Assembly (NCBI RefSeq): GCF_022758145.1
Contig: NZ_JAJVDH010000002.1
Coordinates: 248,001-312,000, forward strand
Reading direction: 5' to 3'
DNA length: 64,000 bases
Origin: Pontibacter vulgaris
GTDB lineage: Bacteria > Bacteroidota > Bacteroidia > Cytophagales > Hymenobacteraceae
Below, one piece after another: positions 24,970 through 33,120 of this stretch (positions are counted from its first letter, which is position 1; each line of letters starts with the position of its first letter). Position numbers and translations under genes: made by a program. A model generated the notes under the pieces. It saw nothing but the letters and a program-made list of their open reading frames with translations, did not search any database and was not told the DNA's origin.

Positions 24970-25832
24970 AGTGTTGTTCTCTTATATAGTTTTATAGTCT
25001 GTTTAGCTTCTTTTACGTCGTGCACCCGCAAAATGTCCGCCCCTCTGGTTAACGCCAGTGTATTAACGGCTATTGTTCCTGTTAAGGCATCGGTCTGGTT
25101 AATGCCCAACGACTTGTAAACCATGGATTTGCGCGAAAGGCCAGCCAGCACAGGCAAGCCAAATATGCGCAGCTCATTCATGTGGTTTAACAACTCAAAA
25201 TTATGTTCAATGGTTTTAGCAAATCCAAAGCCAGGGTCAAGTATAATATCCTTAGCACCAAGTTTTTTCAGTTTTGCAACCTGCACTTGTAGTTCAGCTA
25301 TTACTTCTGTTACCAGATCGGTATAGTTCGACAGCGATTGCATGTTTTGCGGCGTGCCGCGCATGTGCATAAGTATGTACGGTACCTGCAGCCTGGCAAC
25401 AGTTTCAAACATGTTTTCATCCAAAAGGCCGCCTGCAATATCGTTTATGATGGATGCGCCCGCATTTATACTTGCCTCGGCTACAGCAGCCCTGAACGTA
25501 TCAACAGAAAGTATAGCCTCTGGAAAAGCATTCATAATAGCCTCTACAGCCGGAATTACGCGGTCCAGTTCTTCCTGAACAGTTATATCCTCAGCACCCG
25601 GCCTGGATGAGTAACCTCCGATATCCAGTATGTCGGCACCTTCGGCAAGCATGGTTTCGGCGCGCTGTAGTACCTCTTCAGTTGAGCTCAGTCGGCTACC
25701 TGGGAAAAAGGAATCTGGCGTAATATTCAGGATGCCCATTACCAGTGGCGTATCCAGCGAGAGGATTTTTCCGCGGCAGTTAAGTGTACTTTTTTTTCTA
25801 AAAAGCTTATCTTTCGATTCCAATGCTGGCAA
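24966..25832 (-). CDS. folP: dihydropteroate synthase
   Basis: This enzyme joins p-aminobenzoate to the pterin pyrophosphate in folate synthesis and is the sulfonamide target. The 288-residue protein shows MGILNITPDSFFPGSR, DIGGYSSRPGA, SINAGASIINDIAGG, DPGFGFAKTIEHNFELL, and RVHDVKEAKQTI at the end. The frame has no ATG before the conserved core, so a TTG at 25832 is the likely start. It overlaps cdaA and is divergent from the DUF1599 gene, 34 bp away. Confidence 0.95.
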   Translation of the reverse strand: MPALESKDKLFRKKSTLNCRGKILSLDTPLVMGILNITPDSFFPGSRLSSTEEVLQRAETMLAEGADILDIGGYSSRPGAEDITVQEELDRVIPAVEAIMNAFPEAILSVDTFRAAVAEASINAGASIINDIAGGLLDENMFETVARLQVPYILMHMRGTPQNMQSLSNYTDLVTEVIAELQVQVAKLKKLGAKDIILDPGFGFAKTIEHNFELLNHMNELRIFGLPVLAGLSRKSMVYKSLGINQTDALTGTIAVNTLALTRGADILRVHDVKEAKQTIKLYKRTTL

Positions 25833-25866
25833 TTATGTCGGTCGTTTTAAAATTAAAGCTAAAAAG

Positions 25867-26421
25867 TTGATAAGTCAAACGCTCCAGGAATATAATCAGG
25901 TAGTAAATCGCTGTAAAGATACGTTTGTAAAAAAGACGAAAGATTATGGCACCGCGTGGCGTGTGCTGCGATTGCCATCTATTACCGACCAGATATTTAT
26001 TAAGGCCCAGCGCATCCGCTCTATTCAGGAAAAGGGCAAGCAGCTGGTAGAAGATGACATCCGCGATGAGTTTGTTGGCATCATAAATTACTGTGTTATT
26101 GCCCTGATGCAGCTTAACCTGCCTGCTGATGCCGAGCAGACGTTGCCAGCCGATGAGGTAGAGCGCCAGTACACGCACCACATAGAAGAGAACATAAAAC
26201 TGCTCACGGCTAAAAACCACGATTACGGCGAAGCCTGGCGCGACATGCGAGTTAGCTCCATCACCGACATTATCCTGATGAAGCTATACCGCACCAAGCA
26301 GATAGAAGACAACGAAGGCCAGACCCTGATCTCGGAAGGTGTGGAAGCCAACTACCGCGACATGATCAACTACGCCGTTTTCGCGCTGATAAAGCTAGGT
26401 GCAGCGGAGAAGGTTAAGTAG
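25867..26421 (+). CDS. DUF1599 domain protein (tandem repeat)
   Basis: The product of about 184 residues contains two homologous halves of a nucleotide-metabolism-like helical domain: DTFVKKTKDYGTAWRVLR and later LTAKNHDYGEAWRDMR, each followed by SITDxIxxKxxR. Both halves keep the K-x-x-DYG-x-AWR motif typical of DUF1599. The family is thought to relate to nucleotide pyrophosphohydrolase-type helical folds; no activity is proven. I chose a TTG start at 25867 because homologues begin just before the QTLQEY segment. The longer open frame from 25630 is antisense to folP and rejected. Confidence 0.82.
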   Translation: MISQTLQEYNQVVNRCKDTFVKKTKDYGTAWRVLRLPSITDQIFIKAQRIRSIQEKGKQLVEDDIRDEFVGIINYCVIALMQLNLPADAEQTLPADEVERQYTHHIEENIKLLTAKNHDYGEAWRDMRVSSITDIILMKLYRTKQIEDNEGQTLISEGVEANYRDMINYAVFALIKLGAAEKVK

Positions 26422-26463
26422 GGTTATAGTTTATAGTTAGGCTATAATTGATATTCTCTTTTT

Positions 26464-26496
26464 TGTCATCCCGAGCTTGGCCGAGGGACCTTATAC
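26464..26496 (+). repeat. dispersed hairpin repeat, copy 2 of the TGTCATYYCGAGC family
   Basis: TGTCATCCCGAGC, six bases, then CGAGGGACCTTAT. It is the counterpart of the copy at 19735, with compensated stem changes (TCCC/GGGA here). Confidence 0.65.
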
Positions 26497-26598
26497 CGCA
26501 CAGCAGGTGGTCAAATAAGATGTGCACGAAATGAGGGTTTGAAAACTTGCTTATTTAGGAGTGGATTTTTATTCTTTACTAAACAAAAACATAATCCT

Positions 26599-26637
26599 AA
26601 CCTCCTCCTGTTTTTAGGAGGGGCAGGGGGAGGTCAA
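26599..26637 (+). repeat. dispersed hairpin repeat, copy C (solo)
   Basis: Apart from one substitution and one missing G, it is identical to copy B at 6087: CCTCCTGTTTTTAGGAGG, then GGCAGGGGGAGGTC. It has no DUF559 gene next to it. It ends two bases before the ATG of the DoxX-type gene, so its GGGGGAGG lies where a ribosome-binding site would be. Confidence 0.82.
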
Positions 26638-26639
26638 CC

Positions 26640-27737
26640 ATGAAATACATCACCAAATTCTTCTGGCTCTTTGTGGGCGTGCTATTCATCTTTTCCGGAC
26701 TGATCAAAATTAACGACCCGGTAGGCACCGCTATTAAACTGGAAGAGTATTTCGAAGTTTTCTCGGCAGACATTGCGCCGTTCTTTAAATCGCTGGAGCC
26801 GGCGGCGTTGTTCCTGTCTATTTTCCTGAGTGCGCTGGAGATTGTGCTGGGCGTGGCTTTGCTTGTGCGATGGAAACTGAAAGAAGTGCTATGGCTGCTG
26901 TTGGCCATGATCGTGTTCTTCACCTTCCTGACATTCTATTCAGCATACTTTAACAAAGTAACCGACTGCGGCTGCTTCGGCGATGCCATTAAACTAACGC
27001 CTTGGGAGTCGTTTACAAAAGATATTGTGCTGCTGGTAATGATTGTGGTATTGCTGGTGACGCGCCGGTACCTGCAACCGATTATGAAGCCAACTATGGG
27101 AGCAACAATAACCGCACTTACGGCTATACTTTCGGTAGGTATTGGCTGGTATGCTTACGAGCACCTGCCTTACATCGACTTCCGTGCTTATAAGATCGGT
27201 AACAACATACCTACACTCATGAAGCCATCGGCGCCGCTAAAGTATAAGTACATTATGGTGAAGAATGGCGAGGAGCAGGAGTTTGAAGAATACCCAACCG
27301 ATCAGAGCTACAAGTTTAAAGAAATGGTGCCGGTAAATCCTGAAGCCGGACCTAAGATAACAGATTTTAATGTATGGAACGACCAGGGCGATTTTACACA
27401 GGAAGTACTGACAGGTAAAAAGTTGCTGATCATTGTGCACAACGTAGCAAAAGCCGATCGTTCTGACTTTGATAAAATTAACCAACTGGTGGCCGGGGCA
27501 GAAAAACAGGGTATAACACCGCTTGTAGTTACATCCAGCAGTAGCCAGGATTTTGAGGCTTTCCGCCACGAGGTAAATCTGGCAGCTCCTTATTACTTTG
27601 GCGATGGCACTGTTTTAAAAACGATGATGCGCTCTAACCCGGGCATTATGCTGTTGCAGGATGGTACTGTAAAAGGCATGTGGCACCATAATGATACGCC
27701 AGCTGTAGATGAAGTAAAGGCATTGCTTGCTGATTAA
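26640..27737 (+). CDS. BT_3928 family protein (DoxX-like membrane domain plus periplasmic domain)
   Basis: The 365-residue protein has four to five helices in the first 170 residues with DoxX/MauE features: FSGLIKINDPVGTAIKLEEY, and the cysteine pair TDCGCFGDAIKL that in MauE-like proteins is redox-active. The C-terminal 190 residues form a thioredoxin-fold-like domain without an obvious CxxC (NPGIMLLQDGTVKGMWHHND). This architecture matches BT_3928 proteins of Bacteroidota. A role in envelope disulfide or respiratory redox chemistry is inferred. The ATG directly follows repeat copy C. Confidence 0.88.
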   Translation: MKYITKFFWLFVGVLFIFSGLIKINDPVGTAIKLEEYFEVFSADIAPFFKSLEPAALFLSIFLSALEIVLGVALLVRWKLKEVLWLLLAMIVFFTFLTFYSAYFNKVTDCGCFGDAIKLTPWESFTKDIVLLVMIVVLLVTRRYLQPIMKPTMGATITALTAILSVGIGWYAYEHLPYIDFRAYKIGNNIPTLMKPSAPLKYKYIMVKNGEEQEFEEYPTDQSYKFKEMVPVNPEAGPKITDFNVWNDQGDFTQEVLTGKKLLIIVHNVAKADRSDFDKINQLVAGAEKQGITPLVVTSSSSQDFEAFRHEVNLAAPYYFGDGTVLKTMMRSNPGIMLLQDGTVKGMWHHNDTPAVDEVKALLAD

Positions 27738-27931
27738 GCATTGCCCAAACTGATGCGTTGCTGTTTCAGACATTTTTGTCCGAAACTAAAGCTGAAGCGG
27801 GTTTTCTAATCCGCATAAATTATAACATTGGGATTAGGAAATTCTCGGCAGTTGGTTTCTGGACTGAGAAGTTCAGAAGAGTTGACCGAAAAGGCTTCTA
27901 GAGAATAACATAACTTACAAATTACTACTAA

Positions 27932-28993
27932 ATGAAATTCATAGGATTTATACTTAGCCGACTGGGGCATGGCCTGCTGATTCTGCTGGGGGTGCTGGTG
28001 GCAGTGTTTTTCCTTTTTAACGTATTGCCCGGCGATCCGGTGGCTTTGCTGGCTGGCCAGCGCTCCGATTTAAGCACACGCGAAGCCATCACAAAAGAAC
28101 TTGGGCTGGATAAACCCTTGCCAACGCAGCTGTTGTTTTACATGAACGATGTGTCGCCGTTGTCGGTGCACGAGGATACGGAGGAAAACCAGCAGAAGTA
28201 TGAGTATAATAAGCTGGCAAACATAGGCGAAGATGCGATTGTGTGGAAAACGCCATACCTGCGCAGGTCTTTCCAGACAAACAAAAGCGTAACCGATATC
28301 CTGCTTGATCATTTTACCGGCACACTCTGGCTGGCGCTGGCTGCCATGCTTATTGCCACCGTGTTTGGTATACTTTTCGGGGTACTGGCCTCGCTGCGCC
28401 CGCACAGTACCTTAGATCATACTTTGGTTACTTCATCGGTGCTGGGTATTTCGGTGCCTTCGTTTGTGGCAGCCATACTTATTGCCATTACATTTGGTTT
28501 TTACTGGAGCAACTGGACCGGCCTGAGCCTGACCGGGCAGCTTTACGAGATAGACCCCTTTGAAGGCCAGCACCTGATGCTGCGAAACTTGCTGTTGCCA
28601 GCCATCGCGTTGGGTATCCGTCCTCTGGCGGTTATTGTGCAGCTTACGCGCAGCTCTATGCTCGATGTAATGTCGCAGGACTACATTCGTACAGCCCGCG
28701 CCAAAGGCCTGGACCGCTACCATGTTATAGTTGGGCACGCCCTTAAAAATGCACTCAACCCGGTAGTTACAGCCGCTTCCGGCTGGATGGCTTCGCTTAT
28801 GGCCGGTGCCTTCTTTATCGAGTATATCTTTAACTGGAAAGGTCTGGGCGCAGTTACTATTCAGGCTGTTCAGAACCTCGACTTTCCGCTGGTAATGGGG
28901 GCCACGTTGTTTGTAGCTTTTCTGTTCGTGCTCATCAATATTTTCGTAGACCTGCTGTATGCTGTCCTGGACCCAAGAGTGAAACTGGACTAG
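27932..28993 (+). CDS. ABC transporter permease, DppB/OppB family (orphan)
   Basis: The 353-residue protein begins MKFIGFILSRLGHGLLILLG, with the conserved FLFNVLPGDPVALLAGQR. It has six predicted helices, and its EAA loop is DYIRTARAKGLDRYHVIVGH. It ends FVDLLYAVLDPRVKLD, as peptide/nickel permeases do. It should form half of an inner-membrane channel for oligopeptide import. No DppC-type permease, ATPase or binding protein gene is adjacent, unlike the classical five-gene operon. Partners must be elsewhere. Confidence 0.92.
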   Translation: MKFIGFILSRLGHGLLILLGVLVAVFFLFNVLPGDPVALLAGQRSDLSTREAITKELGLDKPLPTQLLFYMNDVSPLSVHEDTEENQQKYEYNKLANIGEDAIVWKTPYLRRSFQTNKSVTDILLDHFTGTLWLALAAMLIATVFGILFGVLASLRPHSTLDHTLVTSSVLGISVPSFVAAILIAITFGFYWSNWTGLSLTGQLYEIDPFEGQHLMLRNLLLPAIALGIRPLAVIVQLTRSSMLDVMSQDYIRTARAKGLDRYHVIVGHALKNALNPVVTAASGWMASLMAGAFFIEYIFNWKGLGAVTIQAVQNLDFPLVMGATLFVAFLFVLINIFVDLLYAVLDPRVKLD

Positions 28994-29058
28994 AGTAACC
29001 AGAAATCAGTACTTTTCTACCTCAAACACCACCAATTCATAAGTTCTAATTAAAGAAA

Positions 29059-29568
29059 ATGCGAATCTTCCTGATAGGTATGATGGGAGTGGGCAAGACC
29101 ACGCTTGGGCGGCAATTGGCGCAAAAGCTGGGCTATACTTTTGTAGACCTGGATGATTATATAGTACAGCGCGAGGGGCGAAGTATAACCCAAATATTTG
29201 AGCAGGAAGGCCAGCAAAAGTTTCGGGAGCTGGAGCGGCAGGCCTTGGAAGCTGTGGTGCAGGAATATGAGCAGGCTGTAATTGCCACAGGCGGCGGCGC
29301 TCCCTGTTTCTTCGATAACATGGCCTTTATCAACAAGTATGGCAAAAGTATTTTTCTGGATCTGCCAGCCAGTGAATTGTTGCAAAGACTTCAGAATTCA
29401 GACCTATCCGTAAGGCCGCTTCTTTCCGGAAAATCATCAGAAGAGCTTTATACTTACTTAGTTAAAACAATTAAGGAGCGCAGGCGGTTTTATGAGCAGG
29501 CAAATTATACTTTATCCGAAAAAAATCAGACCATTCATGGATTAGAAACGTTATTAAACATTAAGTAA
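29059..29568 (+). CDS. aroK: shikimate kinase
   Basis: This enzyme phosphorylates shikimate at position 3 in aromatic amino acid synthesis. The 169-residue protein has the P-loop LIGMMGVGKTTLGRQLAQKL, the DLDDYIVQREG shikimate-binding segment, FRELERQALE, and ATGGGAPCF. Length and motifs are standard. It sits 65 bp downstream of the permease and about 95 bp before the hydroxylase gene, all on one strand. Confidence 0.95.
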   Translation: MRIFLIGMMGVGKTTLGRQLAQKLGYTFVDLDDYIVQREGRSITQIFEQEGQQKFRELERQALEAVVQEYEQAVIATGGGAPCFFDNMAFINKYGKSIFLDLPASELLQRLQNSDLSVRPLLSGKSSEELYTYLVKTIKERRRFYEQANYTLSEKNQTIHGLETLLNIK

Positions 29569-29662
29569 TCTATCTCGTTTATGCCAGTTATAGTAGTTAC
29601 AGCATATATTCTTCCTTGAATTTTGAGTAATTCCGCACCAGGTACAAAGCATAAATAAAACG

Positions 29663-30271
29663 ATGAAACCAAATCATAAAGGCCGCGCGCAGATTTTTCA
29701 GAACCCTGTTCTGGAAAGACTAACCAGAACGCATATTGCCCTTCCTATTACCATTTTCATACTTTTTTCTATCGGGCTGATCTACTATGGCATCACGCAT
29801 AGTTTTATAAATGTGCTGGAGGCAGTAGGGCTCTTTTTCCTGGGGTGGTTTATTTTCTCCTTCTTGGAGTACCTGGCGCACCGGTTTGTTTTTCATATGG
29901 ATACGGACACGCCAGCCAAGGCTCGCATACAATATACTTTCCATGGCAACCACCATGATTTCCCTAAGGACAAAGAGCGCCTGGCTATGCCGCCCATTGT
30001 AAGTGTGCTTATTGCCTCGTTCCTGTTTTTTGTGTTTAAGCTGATATTCGGGCAGTTTGTATTTGGCGTAGTGGCCGGCTTGTTGTTTGGATATGCCATG
30101 TACTTGTTTGTGCATTATGCTGTGCATGCGTATGCGCCGCCTAAAAACTTTTTAAAGCAGCTCTGGATACATCATAGTATACACCATTATAAAGACCCTA
30201 ATGCCGCGTATGGCGTATCGTCGCCGCTATGGGATTACCTGCTGGGCACCATGCCAAAACGCAGCCGATAA
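29663..30271 (+). CDS. fatty-acid hydroxylase / sterol desaturase family membrane protein
   Basis: The 202-residue integral membrane protein has the di-iron histidine clusters of the family: HRFVFH (73-78), HGNHHDFPKD (from 94), HYAVHAY and HHSIHHYKDPN. About four helices surround them. The motif set resembles fatty-acid 2-hydroxylases and carotenoid hydroxylases. The H-G-N-H-H-D-F-P-x-D-x-x-R pattern favours the fatty-acid 2-hydroxylase type, which in Bacteroidota could modify sphingolipid or ornithine-lipid acyl chains (inference). A convergent terminator follows. Confidence 0.88.
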   Translation: MKPNHKGRAQIFQNPVLERLTRTHIALPITIFILFSIGLIYYGITHSFINVLEAVGLFFLGWFIFSFLEYLAHRFVFHMDTDTPAKARIQYTFHGNHHDFPKDKERLAMPPIVSVLIASFLFFVFKLIFGQFVFGVVAGLLFGYAMYLFVHYAVHAYAPPKNFLKQLWIHHSIHHYKDPNAAYGVSSPLWDYLLGTMPKRSR

Positions 30272-30284
30272 GTATAGCAAGTAT

Positions 30285-30313
30285 AAAAAAGGGAGCCAAT
30301 TGGCTCCCTTTTC
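30285..30313. terminator. bidirectional terminator between convergent genes
   Basis: The palindrome AAAAGGGAGCCAATTGGC plus its continuation CTCCCTTTT has A and T runs on both sides. It serves the hydroxylase gene and the small lipoprotein gene. Confidence 0.8.
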
Positions 30314-30315
30314 TT

Positions 30316-30486
30316 TTAGCGTCTAAGTTTTCTGAAAAGCCAGCCTACAAGCAGTACAATCAGCACAATAATAATAACTGCTGTCCACATGCCAGCCTCA
30401 AAAATGTCTCCTACAAGTTCGCAGCTACTTAATGTTACAGCCAGCAATACGAACAAAACCGATAAATATGCTCTTATATCTTTCAT
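30316..30486 (-). CDS. small Bacteroidota lipoprotein with C-terminal helix
   Basis: The 56-residue protein from ATG 30486 reads MKDIRAYLSVLFVLLAVTLS followed by the lipobox cysteine (SSC, Cys22). It then has VGDIFEAGMWTAV and a second hydrophobic stretch ending FRKLRR. Short proteins with an SCE-x-x-G-x-I-F-x-A-G-x-W pattern are widespread in Bacteroidota and sometimes wrongly called phosphatidate cytidylyltransferase; no activity is known. The frame extends to 30543, but the added residues lack signal features. Confidence 0.75.
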   Translation of the reverse strand: MKDIRAYLSVLFVLLAVTLSSCELVGDIFEAGMWTAVIIIVLIVLLVGWLFRKLRR

Positions 30487-30787
30487 GATTCGAGGTTTAA
30501 ATCCGGCGTTAACAACATGGGCTTCTGCCTGATAAAGACACATTCGCCGTTTTATATGAAAATATTGCCATGTGTATTAAAAGATACTGTATTGCGGCTT
30601 AAAAGGTTGAGATGTGTAATGGAACAGCATTGCATAAGTATCTGCTGGCATCTTAATTTTTTCGGGCGTAGCCTGGCATGTGGCGCCCATTAAGAAAGTA
30701 GTATTTGCGGCAAAGTATAAGCTATAAACGTACTTCTGATATAGCATTTGTAACTGGCAAGCTTTTGCTACCCACAAGCAGGAAAGT

Positions 30788-31438
30788 ATGGATAGAATGA
30801 TTGCAGAACATAAAACCACAAAACCGCTTACAAAAAACGGGTGGCTGCTGGCATCTATACTTGTTTTCGTTATTGTATGGATCAGTACCCTGGTAGGCAC
30901 TACTGACATGAACAATTGGCTGCTGGAGAACGCACTTACTTTTACTGCTCTTCTCTTCCTGGTTATAACCTATAAATGGCACAGGTTTAGTAATGCAAGC
31001 TATGTGCTTATCAGTTTATACTTGTGCCTGCATGTGTACGGTTCAAAGTATACGTATGCCGAGAACCCGGTGGGGTATTGGCTACAGGATCTATTCGACT
31101 TATCCAGAAACCACTACGACCGTGTTGTGCATTTCTCATTTGGCTTATTGCTCACTTATCCAATGCTTGAGATATTCATTAACTGGCTGGGGTATCCGCC
31201 AAAAACTGCCAGGTTTGCACCCATTGTAGTAACATTGGCTATTAGCGCTGTTTATGAACTGATAGAATGGGCTGTTGCTGATATTTTCTTTACCGAGCAG
31301 GGGCAGGCTTATTTAGGAACGCAGGGCGATATCTGGGATGCCCAGAAAGATACATTCCTGGCTTTTTTGGGTGCTACCATAGCTACTACCATTCTCCTTT
31401 TTACACCAAAAGCCTGGTTTAGCTGGCAAAATAAGTAA
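30788..31438 (+). CDS. DUF2238 (YjdF-like) membrane protein
   Basis: The 216-residue protein has about six helices and DUF2238 landmarks: LYLCLHVYGSKYTYAENPVG, LFDLSRNHYDRVVHFSFGLL, AISAVYELIEWAVADIF and GTQGDIWDAQKDTFLAFLGA. The conserved His, Asp and Glu inside the membrane suggest metal or proton binding, but the family is uncharacterised. The start may be ATG 30788 or 30797. It is monocistronic. Confidence 0.9.
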   Translation: MDRMIAEHKTTKPLTKNGWLLASILVFVIVWISTLVGTTDMNNWLLENALTFTALLFLVITYKWHRFSNASYVLISLYLCLHVYGSKYTYAENPVGYWLQDLFDLSRNHYDRVVHFSFGLLLTYPMLEIFINWLGYPPKTARFAPIVVTLAISAVYELIEWAVADIFFTEQGQAYLGTQGDIWDAQKDTFLAFLGATIATTILLFTPKAWFSWQNK

Positions 31439-31524
31439 GGCGCCGGAAAAATTGATGAATGTATAAAAACCGATTACTTAGCTAAGTATAATTAGCACTC
31501 TGAAGTATGGATAGGCTATAAAAC

Positions 31525-31552
31525 AAAAAAGCCACTCGATTGAGTGGCTTTT
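31525..31552 (-). terminator. terminator of tRNA-Asn
   Basis: On the minus strand AAAAGCCACTC pairs with GAGTGGCTTTT around AATC, directly after the tRNA 3' end, followed by a T run. Confidence 0.85.
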
Positions 31553-31553
31553 G

Positions 31554-31627
31554 CTCTCCCTCCTGGGCTCGAACCAGGGACCCTCTGATTAACAGTCAGA
31601 TGCTCTAACCGACTGAGCTAAGGAAGA
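31554..31627 (-). tRNA. tRNA-Asn (anticodon GTT)
   Basis: The 74-base cloverleaf read on the minus strand has acceptor arms TCTTCCT / AGGGAGA with one G-U pair and D-arm GCTCAGTCGGTTAGAGC. The anticodon stem is CTGAC with loop TGTTAAT (GTT). The T-arm is CCTGGTTCGAGCCCAGG. The CCA end is not encoded. Confidence 0.95.
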
Positions 31628-31760
31628 GTGTTTTGTTATTCTTGGCGTTGCTGCCGTTGAATTACAATGCAATATTAAGGCAGTTTTTCAGATTATGCAA
31701 GCCTGTGGCTAAAAAAACTTTTAAATAAAGTATAAGATTCTGTAAATCAATCTGAAAAAA

Positions 31761-32207
31761 TTAATTCGATATGTATAGAATAGAGCCACTGAGCGCTGTT
31801 TTGTACTGCTTTAATCCATAAACCGTTGGCCCGGACATAACGCCTCCCTGAAAATTGAATTGGGAGCTGCAGCATTTATCCACTATGAACAGGTTAGACT
31901 GGTCGGCTTCTACACCGGAACAGGAAGAAGTAGGGTCGTAAGGGCAGGCTCTTTCAAAGGCTAAGTATAAATTGGCATTCTGCCGCACTACCATAATTCC
32001 TTTATAGCCGCCCTGCAGGTAAGCGTAGCCACCATCCTGCCGGAGCATGGGGTATTGCAGGCTGGTCACATTTATCTGCTCGCTAACAAGAGTATCAGGT
32101 ATAAGGGGGCCGTTGGAGTTATCGCTGCAGGAGAAAAGGGTAAGCAGGACCAGCAGTGGCAGGAGCTTACTGATAGTCGTAAAAGCCCTTGCCCGATTTG
32201 CGGCCAT
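31761..32207 (-). CDS. lipoprotein with Rieske-like fold lacking the usual ligands
   Basis: From ATG 32207 the 148-residue protein starts MAANRARAFTTISKLLPLLV and has a lipobox LFSC (Cys27). The rest reads GYKGIMVVRQNANLYLAFER, ACPYDP, VDKCCSSQFNFQGGVMSGP and YGLKQYKTAL. This layout is that of a Rieske 2Fe-2S domain, but the CxH pair is replaced by ACPYD and CCSSQ, so a normal Rieske cluster is unlikely. The start overlaps the upstream dehydrogenase by about 40 bp; a longer frame to 32312 is less likely. Confidence 0.7.
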   Translation of the reverse strand: MAANRARAFTTISKLLPLLVLLTLFSCSDNSNGPLIPDTLVSEQINVTSLQYPMLRQDGGYAYLQGGYKGIMVVRQNANLYLAFERACPYDPTSSCSGVEADQSNLFIVDKCCSSQFNFQGGVMSGPTVYGLKQYKTALSGSILYISN

Positions 32208-33024
32208 GGTGCCCGGCATCCACTTTTTGCTGTTGTATGCGGCTTGGTCTGAATTTCGGATCATAGTGAAAAGCCTCGAACATAGATGTTGTAACCGAGT
32301 AATTAGTATCAACGCCGATAAGGTCCATTAGTTCAAATGGTCCCATTTTAAAGCCGCTGGCCTGCATTAGTTTGTCAATAGTTTCTATACTTGCCACGCC
32401 CTCTTCCAGCAGCTTCAGGCCTTCAACATAGTAGTGGCGCGCCACGCGGTTCACTATAAAGCCGGGAGAGTCTTTGGCCATTACAGGCACTTTATCCAGT
32501 TTCAGGGCTAGTTGTTTTATAGTTTCAGCAATATCAGGGGCAGTGGCCGCTCCTGATATTACTTCTACCAGCTTCATAATATGGGCCGGGTTAAAGAAGT
32601 GCATGCCTACTACACGCTCCGGGTGCGGAATGCCGGCAGCAATGCGTGTTATCGGAATAGAAGAAGTATTGGAGGCAAAAATAGTTTCGGGGCCGTTAAT
32701 ACTGTCAAGCTCTTTAAAGATGCTCTGCTTTACCTCCAGGCGCTCTACAACCGCTTCAATGATCACATCGCAGATAAGCTGCAGTGTATCGCCGGTGAAG
32801 GTGAGGTTGCCAAGAGTAGCCTGCTTTTCGGCTTCGGTAAGCTTACCGCGCTCTATGCCTTTGTCAAGGGTTTTGGTTGTAGTTGCTTCAGCCGACTGCA
32901 GTACCTGGGCATTGATATCGAAAAGTATGGTTTTGTAGCCAGCCTGCGCACAAATCTGGGTAATACCTTGCCCCATAGTGCCGGCACCTACTACGCCTAT
33001 CGTTTTTATATCTTCAAATTTCAT
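32167..33024 (-). CDS. 3-hydroxyacyl-CoA (3-hydroxybutyryl-CoA) dehydrogenase
   Basis: This NAD-dependent enzyme oxidises 3-hydroxyacyl-CoA in beta-oxidation or the butyryl/PHB cycle. The 285-residue length equals single-domain-pair Hbd enzymes. Motifs: IGVVGAGTMGQGITQI, ASNTSSIPITRIA, RVVGMHFFNPAHIMKLVEVI, SPGFIVNRVARHYYVEGLKL, and the end GRKSGKGFYDY. No thiolase or crotonase gene is nearby. The downstream lipoprotein gene starts inside its 3' end. Confidence 0.93.
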   Translation of the reverse strand: MKFEDIKTIGVVGAGTMGQGITQICAQAGYKTILFDINAQVLQSAEATTTKTLDKGIERGKLTEAEKQATLGNLTFTGDTLQLICDVIIEAVVERLEVKQSIFKELDSINGPETIFASNTSSIPITRIAAGIPHPERVVGMHFFNPAHIMKLVEVISGAATAPDIAETIKQLALKLDKVPVMAKDSPGFIVNRVARHYYVEGLKLLEEGVASIETIDKLMQASGFKMGPFELMDLIGVDTNYSVTTSMFEAFHYDPKFRPSRIQQQKVDAGHHGRKSGKGFYDYQ

Positions 33025-33120
33025 AGTTTTTGGTATTGCTTATAAAACGAAAAGTGAATGCTCTGCTATAGTTGTACGGCAAAACATTCACTCATTTAAT
33101 TATTCAGTCATTCAAAATTA

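Noticed and set aside
25630..25866. N-terminal extension of the DUF1599 frame
   Set aside because: It runs antisense through folP, which has all its family motifs there. Conserved DUF1599 sequence begins only at about 25867.
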